DNA of 34,741 bases, taken from contig JAHBUU010000015.1 in the NCBI GenBank assembly GCA_019637895.1, positions 1 to 34,741 on the forward strand. The letters are read 5' to 3'. Source of the DNA: Pseudobdellovibrionaceae bacterium. Lineage in GTDB: Bacteria > Bdellovibrionota > Bdellovibrionia > Bdellovibrionales > Bdellovibrionaceae. This document shows positions 17,258 through 25,415 of the stretch, in pieces. The translations under genes were made by a program, and so were the position numbers. The notes under the pieces were generated by a model. That model was not told the DNA's origin. It saw only the letters and a program-made list of their open reading frames with translations, and made no database searches. How positions within the stretch are numbered: position 1 is the stretch's first letter; each line of letters begins with the position of its first letter.

Positions 17258-17656
17258 CTACATGCCGATGGCTTTGAGCCACTCAGGGGTGGGTTCGATC
17301 AGTCGACGGGTCTGAAGGTCGAAAAAGCCAAAGGTGAAAAGAGCTTCAGCAGAAACCGATCCATCCTGTTTCAGGATAGTTTGCTTGATATGACCGATCT
17401 TGCCTGTGTAGTCGGCCATTTCTGTTTTGATGGTGATCGTTTCGCGAAGGCGGATCTCTTTCATGAACTTGAGGTTCACTTCGAGGATCACCGGGCCTTT
17501 TTTATGTTTTTGAACTTCGGAGAATCCGTATCCGTTTCCGGTGATGACTTCCCAACGAGCTTCTTCGAGAAGAGCCAGATAGGTCGCATTGTTCACGTGG
17601 CCCAAAGAGTCCACGTGAAATTCGCGAATCAGCACCGAATAATCGGAAAGAGCCAT
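17258..17656 (-). CDS. Hotdog-fold acyl-CoA thioesterase (YbgC/4HBT type)
   Basis: A 132-residue single hotdog domain with the YbgC/4-hydroxybenzoyl-CoA thioesterase signature DSLGHVNNATYL, Asp16 being the presumed catalytic residue. It hydrolyses some acyl-CoA thioester; the substrate is not readable. Its ATG overlaps the stop of the upstream phnE-like gene by one base (TAATG), so it is translationally coupled to the importer. That is unusual for this enzyme, which in many proteobacteria is near tol-pal. Confidence 0.86.
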   Translation of the reverse strand: MALSDYSVLIREFHVDSLGHVNNATYLALLEEARWEVITGNGYGFSEVQKHKKGPVILEVNLKFMKEIRLRETITIKTEMADYTGKIGHIKQTILKQDGSVSAEALFTFGFFDLQTRRLIEPTPEWLKAIGM

Positions 17657-18687
17657 TATTTCAGAGCCTCACGGAGATAAGCACTGGCTTGGTCCATGGC
17701 CCAAACGACCACGGCGATCACGAGGATGATGCAACCGACTTCGGGCCACATCGCCTGACCTTGATACTGCATCAGCATGGTTCCGATTCCACCACCGCCG
17801 ACCAGACCGATGATGGTCGCCATGCGAACGTTAATATCCCAGCGATAAACCGTGAACGAGATGTATGGCAGAATCACCTGAGGGACGATCGCGAACCAGA
17901 TCATCTGCAACTTGTTCGCGCCCGTGCTCTGCACGCCTTCGATCGGCCCTTCGCTGACCACTTCGACCATCTCGGAGTACTGTTTGGTCAAAGACGCGAT
18001 CGAGTGGATCATCAAAGCGAGCATCCCCGCGAAAGGTCCGATTCCCACCCAAACCGAGAAGATGATCGCCCAGATCAGCGCCTCGATGGAACGAGTGATG
18101 TTCATCAACGTCCGCAGGAACAAATAAATCGGGAACGAGACAGGACCTTGCATGATGTTCTTCGCCGAGAAGAAACTCAAAACGAAAGCAATCGGAATAG
18201 CCAGCGCGGTCGCCAGGAAGGCCATGAAGATCGTCTCGATGATGTTGAGCACGGCCTTTGGCAAGAGCGCAAAGTTCGGACTCAAGAGTCCTTGGAACAA
18301 ACGGACCGCACCTGCGAAACCGTCCTCGTTCAAAAGCTCGTACATCGAAAAGCGGGTCTTGAAGATCGCAACGACCAACGTGACGGTCAAAGTGATCGCC
18401 AGTTGCCAGCCCGAGAATGTTTTGTACCAGGAGGTCTCTTCGGCCTGGGCTTTTTTGTAAGCCGGAGCGAAAATCGATTCGCCCAAAGTCTTCACCTTGG
18501 CGAGTTCGTTCAAAACGAAGCTGAGGACTCCGCCGAGGCCCAAGGCCACGAAGAAAATCGCCGTGTTTTTACCAAGTTCCAACATCTGCGCTTCGGTCGG
18601 TTGCGCGATCGCAATCAAAGCCACGCACAACAGGAAACCGAAGGTGATACTGTCAAAAACCGTTCTTCTGATAAATGAGCTTGTCAC
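17656..18687 (-). CDS. phnE: Phosphonate/phosphate-type ABC transporter permease
   Basis: A 343-residue inner-membrane permease. The last 200 residues hold the BPD-transport fold and the PhnE-specific stretch LRTLMNITRSIEALIWAIIF, with the EAA-like cytoplasmic loop near EGVQSTGANK. Compared with usual PhnE (about 260 residues) there are about 90 extra N-terminal residues carrying two more hydrophobic helices (about 13-31 and 41-64). The start is GTG with AAGGA seven bases upstream, 15 bases after phnC. The cargo may be phosphonate, phosphite or another phosphorus compound: no C-P lyase (phnG-M) or phosphonatase gene is in the window. Confidence 0.88.
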   Translation of the reverse strand: MTSSFIRRTVFDSITFGFLLCVALIAIAQPTEAQMLELGKNTAIFFVALGLGGVLSFVLNELAKVKTLGESIFAPAYKKAQAEETSWYKTFSGWQLAITLTVTLVVAIFKTRFSMYELLNEDGFAGAVRLFQGLLSPNFALLPKAVLNIIETIFMAFLATALAIPIAFVLSFFSAKNIMQGPVSFPIYLFLRTLMNITRSIEALIWAIIFSVWVGIGPFAGMLALMIHSIASLTKQYSEMVEVVSEGPIEGVQSTGANKLQMIWFAIVPQVILPYISFTVYRWDINVRMATIIGLVGGGGIGTMLMQYQGQAMWPEVGCIILVIAVVVWAMDQASAYLREALK

Positions 18688-18702
18688 GGTTGGTCCTTCT
18701 TC

Positions 18703-19476
18703 CTAGTTGATGTGAACTTCCTTGGCCCCTTCGCCGTAGATGCGCTCGAACCAAGAATCGTTGATGTTGCTCGGACTTCCCTCGTAAACCACTTCACCGG
18801 CCTTCAGCGCCACCACGCGAGTCGCGTATTCACGCACCAAAGACAAGAAGTGAAGATTCGCGATCACGGTGATGCCAAGTTCGCGGTTCACTTTGCGGAG
18901 GTAATCCATGACGGTGTGACAAGTGGCCGGATCCAAGGAAGCGACCGGTTCGTCCGCGAGCAGGATCTGAGGATCTTGAGTCAAAGCGCGGGCGATGGCC
19001 ACACGCTGCTGCTGACCGCCCGAAAGCTGATCCGCGCGAATCTTGGCCTTTTCAGCGATCCCCACGAGACGCAGGTACTCGATCGCTTTGGCCTTGTCCT
19101 CCGGGGACCAGAGTCCCAACATGCTTTTGAGCGTGGAAGTATCACCAAGACGGCCCATCAAGACGTTTGAAAGAACCGTGTGGCGAGGAATCAGATTGAA
19201 GTGCTGAAAGATCATCCCGATCTCGCGGCGGAGTTCACGGATGTCGGTGGTTCCCACAGCCTTGGCGATGTCCTTGCCGCCAAACAGAATCTCGCCCGAA
19301 GTGGGAGAGTGAAGGCGGTTGATGCAGCGAAGAAGTGTCGACTTCCCCGAGCCCGACAGACCAATCACGACGAGAAACTCGCCTTTTTTGACGTCGATGT
19401 TCACACCCTTCAGAGCTTGCACTCCGTTCGGGTAAGTCTTCACCAGGTTACGGATCGAAAGGATCGATTCGGACAA
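18703..19476 (-). CDS. phnC: Phosphonate/phosphate-type ABC transporter ATP-binding protein
   Basis: A 257-residue ATPase that powers the importer. Walker A is GLSGSGKST (39-47), the signature is LSGGQQQR (151-158), Walker B is LLADEP (172-177), and the D-loop region is ASLDP. All ATP-binding motifs are intact. The start codon is TTG, decided by a GGAGG four bases upstream. It lies between the binding-protein gene (26 bases away) and the permease gene, order D-C-E. Confidence 0.92.
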   Translation of the reverse strand: MSESILSIRNLVKTYPNGVQALKGVNIDVKKGEFLVVIGLSGSGKSTLLRCINRLHSPTSGEILFGGKDIAKAVGTTDIRELRREIGMIFQHFNLIPRHTVLSNVLMGRLGDTSTLKSMLGLWSPEDKAKAIEYLRLVGIAEKAKIRADQLSGGQQQRVAIARALTQDPQILLADEPVASLDPATCHTVMDYLRKVNRELGITVIANLHFLSLVREYATRVVALKAGEVVYEGSPSNINDSWFERIYGEGAKEVHIN

Positions 19477-19486
19477 GGGGCCTCCA
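19477..19486 (-). promoter_or_regulatory. Ribosome binding site that fixes a TTG start for phnC
   Basis: On the minus strand GGAGG lies four bases before TTG 19476. No ATG or GTG with a ribosome site competes nearby. Confidence 0.6.
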
Positions 19487-19502
19487 AAAATTGGGCGTCA
19501 AA

Positions 19503-20423
19503 TCACTTCTTCACAAGGTCGTCGGCGGATGTTCCCAAAGAGGTCAGCATCGCACGAACGGCATCGTAATCTTTATCAGTACATTTTTTGAGTTCATCGA
19601 CCGAGTAGATCTCTTTGAAGGCGGCCTTCCCTTCGGAAGTCGCGATGAAAGAGAGAAACGCCTCGATGATTTTTTCTTTCATCTCTGGAGGCAGCTCTTT
19701 GCGGAGGACGATGGGATCGTTCGGAATGGCTTCGGAAAGGTCGACGATCTTGATTTTCTTTTCGACGTCCGGGTACTGGGTTTTGACCAAACGGCGTGCG
19801 TCCTCGATGCCATCTTTAGAAGGAGGACTGTAAAAGGTCGCGCCCGCGTCCACTTGCCCCTGATAGATCATCGACACGACAGAATCGTGCTTCATGGCGA
19901 AGACGGTTTCTTTTGGCTTAATGTCGTTGTCGCGGAGAGTTTTCAGCGGAAGCAGATAACCGGAAGCCGACGCCGGATCGACGAAAGCGATCTTTTTCCC
20001 GTCCAAATCCTTGAGACTGTTGATTTTGCCGTTGGTGCGAGCCAGGAACTGGGATTGGTAGGTCGGAGAACCGTGGCGAATAACGGTCAAAGCCGCTTCA
20101 GCGCCATATTTCTGGTGAGCCAAGATATAACCGAAGGTGTTGATGGCAGCGACGTCGGCCCGTTTCGTCCCGAAGGCCTCAACGACGGCGATGAAAGACT
20201 GGGGAACCTGGACATCAAATTTGTAGCCGGTGGTTTTTTCGAGGTACTCTTCGAAGACCTTGGCGTTGCCCTCCAGAACCTTCGCATCGACCGAAGGAAC
20301 AAAGAACAATTTCACGGGGTTACGCTCGGTTCCCAGTTCCGCTGTTTTCACACAACCAGCAAGGGCATAAGCGAGAAACAGGGCGACAATCAGGACATAA
20401 CCGTATCGAGGCTGGTTCGTCAT
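19503..20423 (-). CDS. phnD: Phosphate/phosphite/phosphonate-binding lipoprotein
   Basis: A 306-residue solute-binding protein of the PhnD family, with a lipobox LAGC (Cys24) after a hydrophobic leader, so it is membrane-anchored rather than free in the periplasm. Typical PhnD text is visible: RADVAAINTFGYILAHQK, LDGKKIAFVDPASASGYLLP and DVDAG-like QGQVDAGATF. ATG 20423 has AAGGAG nine bases upstream. It is the first gene of the D-C-E-thioesterase unit and must be transcribed from the 148-base divergent region beside the HAD-like gene. Confidence 0.9.
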   Translation of the reverse strand: MTNQPRYGYVLIVALFLAYALAGCVKTAELGTERNPVKLFFVPSVDAKVLEGNAKVFEEYLEKTTGYKFDVQVPQSFIAVVEAFGTKRADVAAINTFGYILAHQKYGAEAALTVIRHGSPTYQSQFLARTNGKINSLKDLDGKKIAFVDPASASGYLLPLKTLRDNDIKPKETVFAMKHDSVVSMIYQGQVDAGATFYSPPSKDGIEDARRLVKTQYPDVEKKIKIVDLSEAIPNDPIVLRKELPPEMKEKIIEAFLSFIATSEGKAAFKEIYSVDELKKCTDKDYDAVRAMLTSLGTSADDLVKK

Positions 20424-20571
20424 GAAAACAACTCCTTGCGCGTGGTAGGGCGACCCGGGCGTAATTTAATATGCATCAATGGCATGAGCCGGCAGAACCT
20501 AACAAAATCTCTTTTGCCAGCCAAGAAAAGTCTTTACATTCAAAGGCACTTCCCTAAAGGATTCCAAGCTG
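20424..20571. other. Divergent promoter region (phnD / HAD-like gene)
   Basis: The 148 bases between two diverging operons. Toward the HAD-like gene, TTGCCA followed after 15 bases by TACATT is a possible but weak sigma-70 pair. Toward phnD an AT-rich patch around 20462-20475 may be a -10 element. I see no clear Pho-box repeat. Confidence 0.35.
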
Positions 20572-21333
20572 ATGACGCCTCCCGCAAAAACCCTCAGACA
20601 GATTTTGGTCAAGATTCAGGAGAACGAGCGCCTGAGACGGCCCTCATTGGCCGTATTCGATCTGGACTCCACCCTTTTTGACGTCGGCCCCCGGCTCGAA
20701 AAAATCCTCATGGATTTTGCGGACCTTCCGGAATCCCAGAAAAAATTCCCCGATCAGGTTCCTGTTTTCAAAAACATCAAGATCGAGAAGAAAGACTGGG
20801 GCATCAAAGACGCCCTGATCCGTGCCGGTTTGGACGGTCATCACCCAGAATTTCAGGACAGCGTCCGCGAATTCTGGCGTCGGACTTTTTTCTCCAACGA
20901 ATACCTGGAATACGATGTCCCCTATCCCGGAGCCGTCGAATACGTGAAAACCATCGCCGATGCGGGAGCTGAAATCGCTTACCTCACCGGCCGCGACGTC
21001 CATCGCATGGGACCGGGATCCAAGACCGTCCTCGAAAAGTGGGGTTTCCCGGTCAATGACCGTGCTCGGCTTGAACTGAAGCCGCAGCGTGAAATCGAAG
21101 ACGCAGGTTTCAAAACCAACTGGTTCCTGAACCTGCCGCAGAGCCATTACGGAAGCATCTGGTTCTTTGAAAATGAACCAGTGAACATCAATCACATGAT
21201 CGAAGAAGCCGCCCACATGGCGCCGCCGGTGGAAATCGTTTTCTTCGATAGCACTCATTCGCGCCGAGCCGATCCTCCAGAGGACATTCCTCGCATCATG
21301 CACTTCCTTTTGGAAGACGACGAGGACAACTGA
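20572..21333 (+). CDS. HAD-superfamily phosphatase-like protein
   Basis: A 253-residue protein with haloacid dehalogenase motifs: motif I FDLDSTLFD (Asp30, Asp32), motif II YLTGRD (Thr139), a Lys near 181 as motif III, and FFENEP (Glu200, Glu202) as the acidic metal-binding motif IV. This would be a cytoplasmic Mg-dependent phosphohydrolase. The inserted cap region (about 40-120) does not tell me the substrate. AAAGGA lies about 11 bases before the ATG. It is followed by the methyltransferase gene after one base, so it heads a three-gene operon. Confidence 0.78.
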   Translation: MTPPAKTLRQILVKIQENERLRRPSLAVFDLDSTLFDVGPRLEKILMDFADLPESQKKFPDQVPVFKNIKIEKKDWGIKDALIRAGLDGHHPEFQDSVREFWRRTFFSNEYLEYDVPYPGAVEYVKTIADAGAEIAYLTGRDVHRMGPGSKTVLEKWGFPVNDRARLELKPQREIEDAGFKTNWFLNLPQSHYGSIWFFENEPVNINHMIEEAAHMAPPVEIVFFDSTHSRRADPPEDIPRIMHFLLEDDEDN

Positions 21334-21334
21334 C

Positions 21335-21991
21335 ATGCTGTGGGTGGTGGCGACTCCCGTCGGCGATCCCGACGATCTGAGCCTGCGCGCTCTTGAGATC
21401 CTCAAGACCTGCGATATCGTGATCTGCGAGTCCACGAAAGAAACTTCGCGCCTGCTGCGCCATCACGGAATCACCGGAAAAACCTACGAGCTGTTGAACG
21501 AGCACTCTGAACCAGCCGATGTCCTGAAGCTCGCCGATCTGTGCAAGAACAAAACAGTGGCGCTTGTCAGCGACGGGGGGACTCCCGCTTTTTGTGATCC
21601 GGGTGCGGATCTGGTCGCCCGTTGCCGCAAGCTCAAGATCGAAGTGAAACCCGCCCTCGGCGCATCGAGCCTGATGGGACTGTTGAGCCTTGCGGGACGG
21701 CGGCTGGATCAGTTCGTTTTTCGCGGCTTTCTGCCTGCCGAAACCGAAGAACGCCGAAAGGCTTTGCGCGATCTGCAAAAAGAAAAACGTCCCATCGTCT
21801 TGATGGACACGCCTTATCGCCTCAAAAAAATCCTTGCGGACATGGAAGAGCATTTCCCTCAGCGGACTCTTATTCTGGTTAGGGACCTGAGCCTTCCTGG
21901 TGAAAAATTCCTCGAAGGGAAAGCCTCCGAGCTGCGCAAAGTCTGCGGAGATGACAAAGCCGAATTCATGCTTTTGCTGACGAGCGAGTGA
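21335..21991 (+). CDS. Short RsmI-like (tetrapyrrole methylase fold) methyltransferase
   Basis: The 218-residue protein follows RsmI along its length: ATPVGDPDDLSLRALEILK (6-24), then CESTK, SDGGTPAFCDPG (79-90) and a GASS segment (109-112). RsmI methylates the 2'-O of C1402 in 16S rRNA using S-adenosylmethionine. Differences from canonical RsmI: GN is GD in the first motif, the CEDTR motif is CESTK, and it is about 65 residues shorter, lacking the C-terminal helical domain. It may therefore be a paralogue with another target. It starts one base after the HAD-like stop and ends one base before the helicase start. Confidence 0.8.
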   Translation: MLWVVATPVGDPDDLSLRALEILKTCDIVICESTKETSRLLRHHGITGKTYELLNEHSEPADVLKLADLCKNKTVALVSDGGTPAFCDPGADLVARCRKLKIEVKPALGASSLMGLLSLAGRRLDQFVFRGFLPAETEERRKALRDLQKEKRPIVLMDTPYRLKKILADMEEHFPQRTLILVRDLSLPGEKFLEGKASELRKVCGDDKAEFMLLLTSE

Positions 21992-21992
21992 T

Positions 21993-24485
21993 ATGGGAAA
22001 AATCCATCTCCCCGTCGACGATTTCCTCGAAGACATCGGCGCCTTGCTGTCCGCAAACGATGCCTTGGTCGTGACCGCCGCACCCGGCGCGGGAAAAACC
22101 ACTCGCCTTCCTCCGGCTTGTTTGAACTGGGTGCCTGGAAAAATCCTGGTTTTGGAGCCTCGACGGATGGCCGCCATCGCTGCGGCTTCACGAATCGCCG
22201 AAGAAAACGGATGGACGGCGGGAGTCGAAGTCGGCTGGCAAGTCCGCTTTGACAATAAGAGCACCGATCAAACACGACTTCTTTTCCTGACCGAGGCTCT
22301 GCTTGCCCGGAAGATGATGAGTGACCCCGAGCTGAAAGGCGTGGACCTGGTCATCATCGACGAGTTTCACGAACGCTCCTTGCACACGGATCTGACCCTC
22401 GGGCTGCTCAAGGAACTCAGAGAGCTGGGCCGGGACATCAAGATCGTGGTGATGTCCGCGACCTTGATGGCGGAAAAGATCTCGGACTACCTGGATGGGG
22501 CTCCGATCGTGTCCGTTCCCGGGAAACTGTTTCCCCTCGAAGTCACTCACCGAAAGACGACTCAGCGTCTGCGCACCGACGACGAGTTTTATGTTTCATT
22601 GATTGAAACTGTGAAAGAGGCCCAGAGACGAACGCAGAAAGATCTTCTCGTGTTTCTCCCGGGTGTTGGCGAGATCGAAAAAACGCGGGAAAGACTCGCC
22701 CCTTGGGCACAAACTCAATCGGTGGATTTGATTCCCCTGCATGGCAGCCTTTCTTTGGACGAGCAAAAGCGAGCTTTGCAGAAAGGCCGCCGACAAAGAG
22801 TCGTTCTTTCGACGAATATCGCCGAGTCGTCGGTCACCGTCGATGGAGTCGATACTGTGATCGACTCGGGATTGGCAAAAATCAATCGCTTCGATGTGAG
22901 GACGAACTTTTCTCGGCTCGAACTTTCTCGCATTTCGCAAAACTCGGCGATCCAACGTTCGGGCCGTGCCGCAAGGCAGTTTCCAGGAAAGGCCTATCGC
23001 CTGTGGACCGTTCACGACGAGCTGTCGATGTCGAAAGACGAGACCCCCGAGATTCAGCGCGCCGATCTGTCGGAAGGCCTGCTGTTCCTGGCTCATCAAG
23101 GGGTCAGGGATTTCCAAAGCTTTTCCTGGTTTGAACGTCCTCCGAAAAATATCCTCTCGAATGCGGAAAAAACGCTGCGAGCGATCGAAGCGCTGGACCC
23201 GGAAAATCATCTGACCAATCGGGGCGAAAAGCTGCTGCGCTACCCTCTGCCACCGCGTCTGGCCAGCCTTCTGCTGACGGCGGAAGAGCTGGAGTCGCAA
23301 GGTCACGAAGGCGCCAAGGAAACGGCGGCCCGAATCGCGGCTCTGTTGCAGGAACGGGATTTCGTTCGGGATGAAACCGCTCGCTCACATCTGGGCGACA
23401 AACTGGAATGCGATCTCCAACTGCGACTGGAACTGATGGATCGGTTCCAACCCCGGCACCTAATGGCATCGGTTCAACAGCTTAGAAATCTTTTGAAAGT
23501 TTCCACCAAATCTTATGTTCCGGATGGCGAGATCATTCGTCTGTTGCTGCTCTCGGCCTTTCCGGATCGGTTGTGCCGACGCCGCGGAGGGTCCGAACGG
23601 GCTCTCATGGTTGGAGGTCGTGGTGTGAAGCTGGGACCGGTGTCCCTGGTCAAAGACTCGGAATTTCTGATCGCCCTCCAAGGGATGGAAGGACTCAGTG
23701 ACACCGAAACCGTGATCAATATCGCCTGCGGCCTGTCCAAAGAGTTCGTTCTGAAACATCTCGCGGGTCGAATCGAACGCGTGCAGGATCTGGCCTTTGA
23801 CGAACAAAAGGGCAAGGTTTTCATGCGCGAGTACCGCTCCTTCGAGGGGCTGCCTTTGGACGAGCCAACCTTGACCGTGCCCTCCACCGAGGCTTTACGA
23901 CAAAAGATGCCAGAGCTTCTCGTCTCTCGCTTCGAACAAGTTTTGACTTTGAATGAGGACCTTTCACGCTGGATGGCTCGTTGGAATTTCCTGCAACGCC
24001 ACGACGAAGAGGCCCTTGCTTTTTCCTTTGATGAAAAACTCCATGAGATTTTCGAAGAAGCCTCTTTCGGAGAAAATTCTTTCGAGGCGGCGGCGAAAAA
24101 GGACCTGGTTTATTTTTTTGAAAAAGCCTTGCCGACGTCTCTCCGAGCACGGCTTGAAAAAGAGATCCCAGATCGACTGGCTGTGCCCAGCGGGAACAAG
24201 CTGCGGGTGACTTATCCTTCCGACAAGGACCCCTATTTAGAAGTCCGTTTGCAAGAGGTCTTTGGCTGGCTGAAAACGCCTTTGCTTTTGGGGAAAGTAC
24301 CCTTGACCCTGCATCTCTTGGCGCCGAATTTCAGGCCCGTGCAAGTGACCTCGGATTTGGCCAGCTTCTGGTCCAATGGATATTCCGAGGTTCGAAAAGA
24401 GCTTCGATCCCGCTACCCCAAGCACTCTTGGCCTGAGGACCCTTTGACCGCCAAGGCCGAATCCAAGGGACGCCCACGCCAATAA
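21993..24485 (+). CDS. hrpB: HrpB-like DEAH-box ATP-dependent helicase
   Basis: An 830-residue helicase with the HrpB domain order: RecA1 with motif I APGAGKTT (30-37), motif II DEFH (123-126), motif III SAT, RecA2 with motif VI QRSGRAAR (321-328), a helicase-associated region, and the HrpB-type C-terminal domain (about 500-820) ending in a KHSWPEDP segment typical of the family. The usual motif II is DEFH or DEAH. HrpB is a putative RNA helicase with a poorly known role in E. coli. It is last in the HAD/RsmI-like/HrpB unit, and the linkage with an rRNA-methyltransferase-like gene fits a role in RNA. Confidence 0.92.
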   Translation: MGKIHLPVDDFLEDIGALLSANDALVVTAAPGAGKTTRLPPACLNWVPGKILVLEPRRMAAIAAASRIAEENGWTAGVEVGWQVRFDNKSTDQTRLLFLTEALLARKMMSDPELKGVDLVIIDEFHERSLHTDLTLGLLKELRELGRDIKIVVMSATLMAEKISDYLDGAPIVSVPGKLFPLEVTHRKTTQRLRTDDEFYVSLIETVKEAQRRTQKDLLVFLPGVGEIEKTRERLAPWAQTQSVDLIPLHGSLSLDEQKRALQKGRRQRVVLSTNIAESSVTVDGVDTVIDSGLAKINRFDVRTNFSRLELSRISQNSAIQRSGRAARQFPGKAYRLWTVHDELSMSKDETPEIQRADLSEGLLFLAHQGVRDFQSFSWFERPPKNILSNAEKTLRAIEALDPENHLTNRGEKLLRYPLPPRLASLLLTAEELESQGHEGAKETAARIAALLQERDFVRDETARSHLGDKLECDLQLRLELMDRFQPRHLMASVQQLRNLLKVSTKSYVPDGEIIRLLLLSAFPDRLCRRRGGSERALMVGGRGVKLGPVSLVKDSEFLIALQGMEGLSDTETVINIACGLSKEFVLKHLAGRIERVQDLAFDEQKGKVFMREYRSFEGLPLDEPTLTVPSTEALRQKMPELLVSRFEQVLTLNEDLSRWMARWNFLQRHDEEALAFSFDEKLHEIFEEASFGENSFEAAAKKDLVYFFEKALPTSLRARLEKEIPDRLAVPSGNKLRVTYPSDKDPYLEVRLQEVFGWLKTPLLLGKVPLTLHLLAPNFRPVQVTSDLASFWSNGYSEVRKELRSRYPKHSWPEDPLTAKAESKGRPRQ

Positions 24486-24654
24486 TTCGGGGCTGGGTCC
24501 CACGACGGTCATGTCCCGGCACCCTGATCAAACCCTAGACAGCCTCCTCACCTCAAAACCAATGAGTTCGCCCTGAATCTGGAATGAAAGTGGCATTTCC
24601 CCACCCCGGGTCCCCACCCCTTCCCAAAATCGGTACTTCAGGACGTGGGATCCG

Positions 24655-24660
24655 AAGGAG
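24655..24660 (+). promoter_or_regulatory. Ribosome binding site of the 3D-domain gene
   Basis: AAGGAG eight bases before ATG 24669. It rules out the in-frame GTG at 24645. Confidence 0.65.
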
Positions 24661-24668
24661 TAAATATC

Positions 24669-25415
24669 ATGGCAATCAAAGGTTCTAAAATCATGGCTCT
24701 TCTGGGGCTGCTGTTTGCGACGGCTTCCGTCGCACAAGCGTCCTCTTTCCGAACGGCCTATCCAGGTCTCTATTCCACGACGTCCTTCAAGGTTTCGGAG
24801 ATCAGTTGTTCTGACGACGAAATCATGACCGTCATCGATGCGAACGGCCAAGTTGCCATGAGCCTCTGCAAAAAAGTCTATACTCAATGTCTGCTGTACG
24901 GTTCCTGCGCCATCGAGCAGGCCGACGGAACAAAGACTGTTTTAAGCCACAAAGCTTATAATGAAGTTCTTCAACGCCAGACCTTCATTGTCCAGGAACC
25001 AGGACAATGTCCTTATGGAATGGGAACCGCTCGCACCGCTACGGGCGAGATGATGTTGACCTGCTTGGATCCCTATTTCTCGGTGGCTGCGGACATCAAT
25101 GAACACACGGCCGGCGACGTTCTCTTTTTCCCGATTCTGGTCGGAATGGAACTGCCTACCGGAGAAATTCATGACGGTTATGTGATCGTTCGTGACAGCG
25201 GCGACAGCCTTAAGGACTCAAGTTTCGATCGCTACGATATTTTCACTGGGTTCGAGTCCGTCTATAACCCCAAGAATGTCTTCGCCAAGCGCGGCCTCGA
25301 CAACTACGACCGGACTTTCAAATACCAAGTCGTGACAGGAAAAAAGGCCGCAGAGATTCGTCAAAACCGTAACTTCCCAGGCCTCCCCGCCCAACTTCTC
25401 AGAGGTCAAAAGTGA
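24669..25415 (+). CDS. Secreted 3D-domain protein (MltA C-terminal-like)
   Basis: A 248-residue protein with a signal peptide (hydrophobic 9-21, cleavage near AQASS). The C-terminal half resembles the 3D domain, named for three conserved Asp: here HDG (Asp169), RDSGDSLK (Asp176) and RYDIFTG (Asp190). 3D domains occur in MltA-type lytic transglycosylases and resuscitation-like proteins and use an Asp to cleave peptidoglycan. Six cysteines (47, 67, 74, 80, 114, 132) in the mature N-terminal region could form disulphides. No MltA domain is seen in front, so it is not a full MltA. Its stop overlaps the GTG start of the deacetylase gene (GTGA), pointing to joint action on the cell wall. Confidence 0.7.
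   Translation: MAIKGSKIMALLGLLFATASVAQASSFRTAYPGLYSTTSFKVSEISCSDDEIMTVIDANGQVAMSLCKKVYTQCLLYGSCAIEQADGTKTVLSHKAYNEVLQRQTFIVQEPGQCPYGMGTARTATGEMMLTCLDPYFSVAADINEHTAGDVLFFPILVGMELPTGEIHDGYVIVRDSGDSLKDSSFDRYDIFTGFESVYNPKNVFAKRGLDNYDRTFKYQVVTGKKAAEIRQNRNFPGLPAQLLRGQK

Noticed and set aside
17689..18678. 329-codon open frame antisense to phnE
   Set aside because: The product is an extreme Asp/Arg/His mix that results from reading transmembrane codons backwards.
17656..20423. Phosphonate degradation locus
   Set aside because: Only the importer is present; no C-P lyase, phosphonatase or phosphite dehydrogenase gene is in the window.
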